Assembly (NCBI GenBank): GCA_014155875.1
Contig: JACEFZ010014597.1
Span: forward strand, 620,553 to 684,552
Length of the DNA: 64,000 nucleotides
Origin: Cepaea nemoralis
Taxonomy: Eukaryota; Mollusca; Gastropoda; Stylommatophora; Helicidae
Reading direction: 5' to 3'
Position 1 is the first letter of the stretch. Every line of letters starts with the position of its first letter. Under the pieces are notes generated by a model. That model did no database searches. It saw only the letters and a list, made by a program, of their open reading frames with translations, and was not told the origin of the DNA. Shown in pieces: positions 62,985 through 64,000 of this stretch. The translations under genes were made by a program, and so were the position numbers.

Positions 62985-64000
62985 CTCAGTTGTGCGAGGG
63001 GGTCGGGACAGACGAAGAATGGACAATCACAGCTGAGATATTGCGTGCGATGCTCAAGAAATCACCTAACACCGCCCCAGGCCCAGACGGCATCCGATAT
63101 GGTGACCTACTGGTGATATCAGATGATGACATGGAAGATTTGGCCAGAGAATTCAACACCAGTATCCAGAGGGGTCAGGTCAAAGAAGAATGGCTACACA
63201 GCTACTTGCTGCCGCTGTCAAAACCGAACAAAGACCATTCCAAGATAAGCGGCTACAGAATCATTACGATGCAGAATACTGTTGGCAAGCTACTGGAGAA
63301 AATTGTAGCACACAGACTTGCTTGGGACTTGGAACAGCTCGGCTGCTTCCCGCCCACACTTGGAGGATACAGACGCAACAAAGAGTCATGGCTGAATGCG
63401 GCGGTCTTTGCTCAAGATGTTTACGAAGGATTTCAAGTCAGAGAAGAGACATGTGCGGCCGCCATAGACTAGAGGACGCATATAACAGAGTATCTTTCGA
63501 GCACTTGATGCAAACCCTCCTCAGACTGAAAGTGCACCCTCACCTTGTATGATGGATAGCTGCAGTTCTGCTCCAAAGGAAGGTGGTGCTAAGATGCGGG
63601 AGTTGGTCTTCTGAGCCGATAACGATATGTCCAGGATTGCCGCAGGGTTCACCACTGTCACCAGTACTATTCAACGTGTATACGGTGCCGATCACTGACA
63701 ACAGTTGGACGGGAGGGGTAGGACTCTGTCATTCGTTGACGACATCCTCGTGTATCGACAGGGTCGAGATAGACAGGCGGTTGCCAATGATATGCAGGGC
63801 GAACTAGATCGAATTTCCTCATGGTGTGCTGATGCCGATGCCCTTGTCAACCCTGCAAAGGCAACGGTTACATGGTTCTCATTAAACGACCATATTGTGA
63901 AAACAGACCTGCCGGCAGTAGAATGGATGGGAGCAGTTTGAGTAGAACCCAGTCAATGACATATCTTGGCGTGAGGCTTGATCGTAGCTTGTCCTTCAGA
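62985..64000 (+). pseudogene. LINE-J type reverse transcriptase, frameshifted, runs off the window
   Basis: Motifs in order: NTAPGPDGIRYGDL, LLPLSKPNKD, ISGYRIITMQNTVGKLLEKI, HRLAWDLEQLG with GGYRRN, then after a frameshift LEDAYNRVSFEHLMQ (motif A, here LEDAY). CPGLPQGSPLSPVLFNVYT follows, and after a second shift TLSFVDDILVYRQ with the catalytic FVDD box and NPAKATVTWFS. This is a jockey/BS-like LINE reverse transcriptase. At least two frameshifts and a stop at 63550 make it non-functional. Relation to the RNase H fragments at 18460 and 35090 is likely but unproven. Confidence 0.9.

Noticed and set aside
62759..62985. N-terminal extension of the reverse transcriptase frame
   Set aside because: The first part of the frame reads through R5 and CCAT repeats; recognisable RT begins near 62985.

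Overview
This is an animal (metazoan) genomic window. It is dominated by transposable elements and simple repeats, with one convincing piece of a host gene. The evidence for an animal is a Cas-family SH3 exon with good splice sites, several families of tRNA-derived SINEs, many decayed LINEs, hAT/mariner-type DNA transposon remnants, and very long microsatellites (CT, GA, TA, GT, CTT, GTCT). The mix of LINE clades, SINEs and microsatellites resembles a lophotrochozoan, perhaps a mollusc. That placement is an impression, not something the sequence proves.

Layout. 1-3775: right part of an LTR element (element A, minus strand), inserted in a LINE reverse-transcriptase gene that continues to about 4930. 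5.0-13.7 kb: a hAT MITE, SINE copies (one inverted pair), minisatellites and LINE tails. 14-39 kb: LINE 3' ends, often with GAA-type tails that have grown into microsatellites, RNase H fragments of at least two LINE families, nested SINEs and a small mariner-like MITE. 40.4-41.7 kb: a SINE and a dead DDE transposase. 41.9-51.4 kb: a stretch without recognisable host genes, containing a complete LTR element (element B, 45277-50852). 52-60.8 kb: SINEs, LINE ends and CT-rich microsatellites. 60954-61187: an exon on the plus strand encoding the SH3 domain of a BCAR1/NEDD9-like adaptor. 61.2-62.9 kb: a 19-bp minisatellite, a SINE and an inverted repeat. 63.0-64.0 kb: a frameshifted LINE reverse transcriptase.

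The most interesting system is the A/B pair of LTR elements. B has two 222-bp LTRs that look identical, a 4-bp target duplication, a tRNA-His-like primer site, a purine tract and a single 368-codon ORF. No pol gene is visible. A carries a diverged homologue of the same ORF, open over about 370 codons except for one in-frame TAG. Both proteins are basic, lack a zinc knuckle, and keep three TQT motifs of the kind bound by dynein light chain LC8. Both LTRs keep an AATAAA signal and a perfect hairpin whose arms differ in sequence but remain paired. This looks like a non-autonomous LTR family that keeps an unusual protein under selection.

No complete host gene, rRNA, functional tRNA gene or CRISPR array was seen. 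Coordinates of decayed repeats are approximate (about 5-20 bp).
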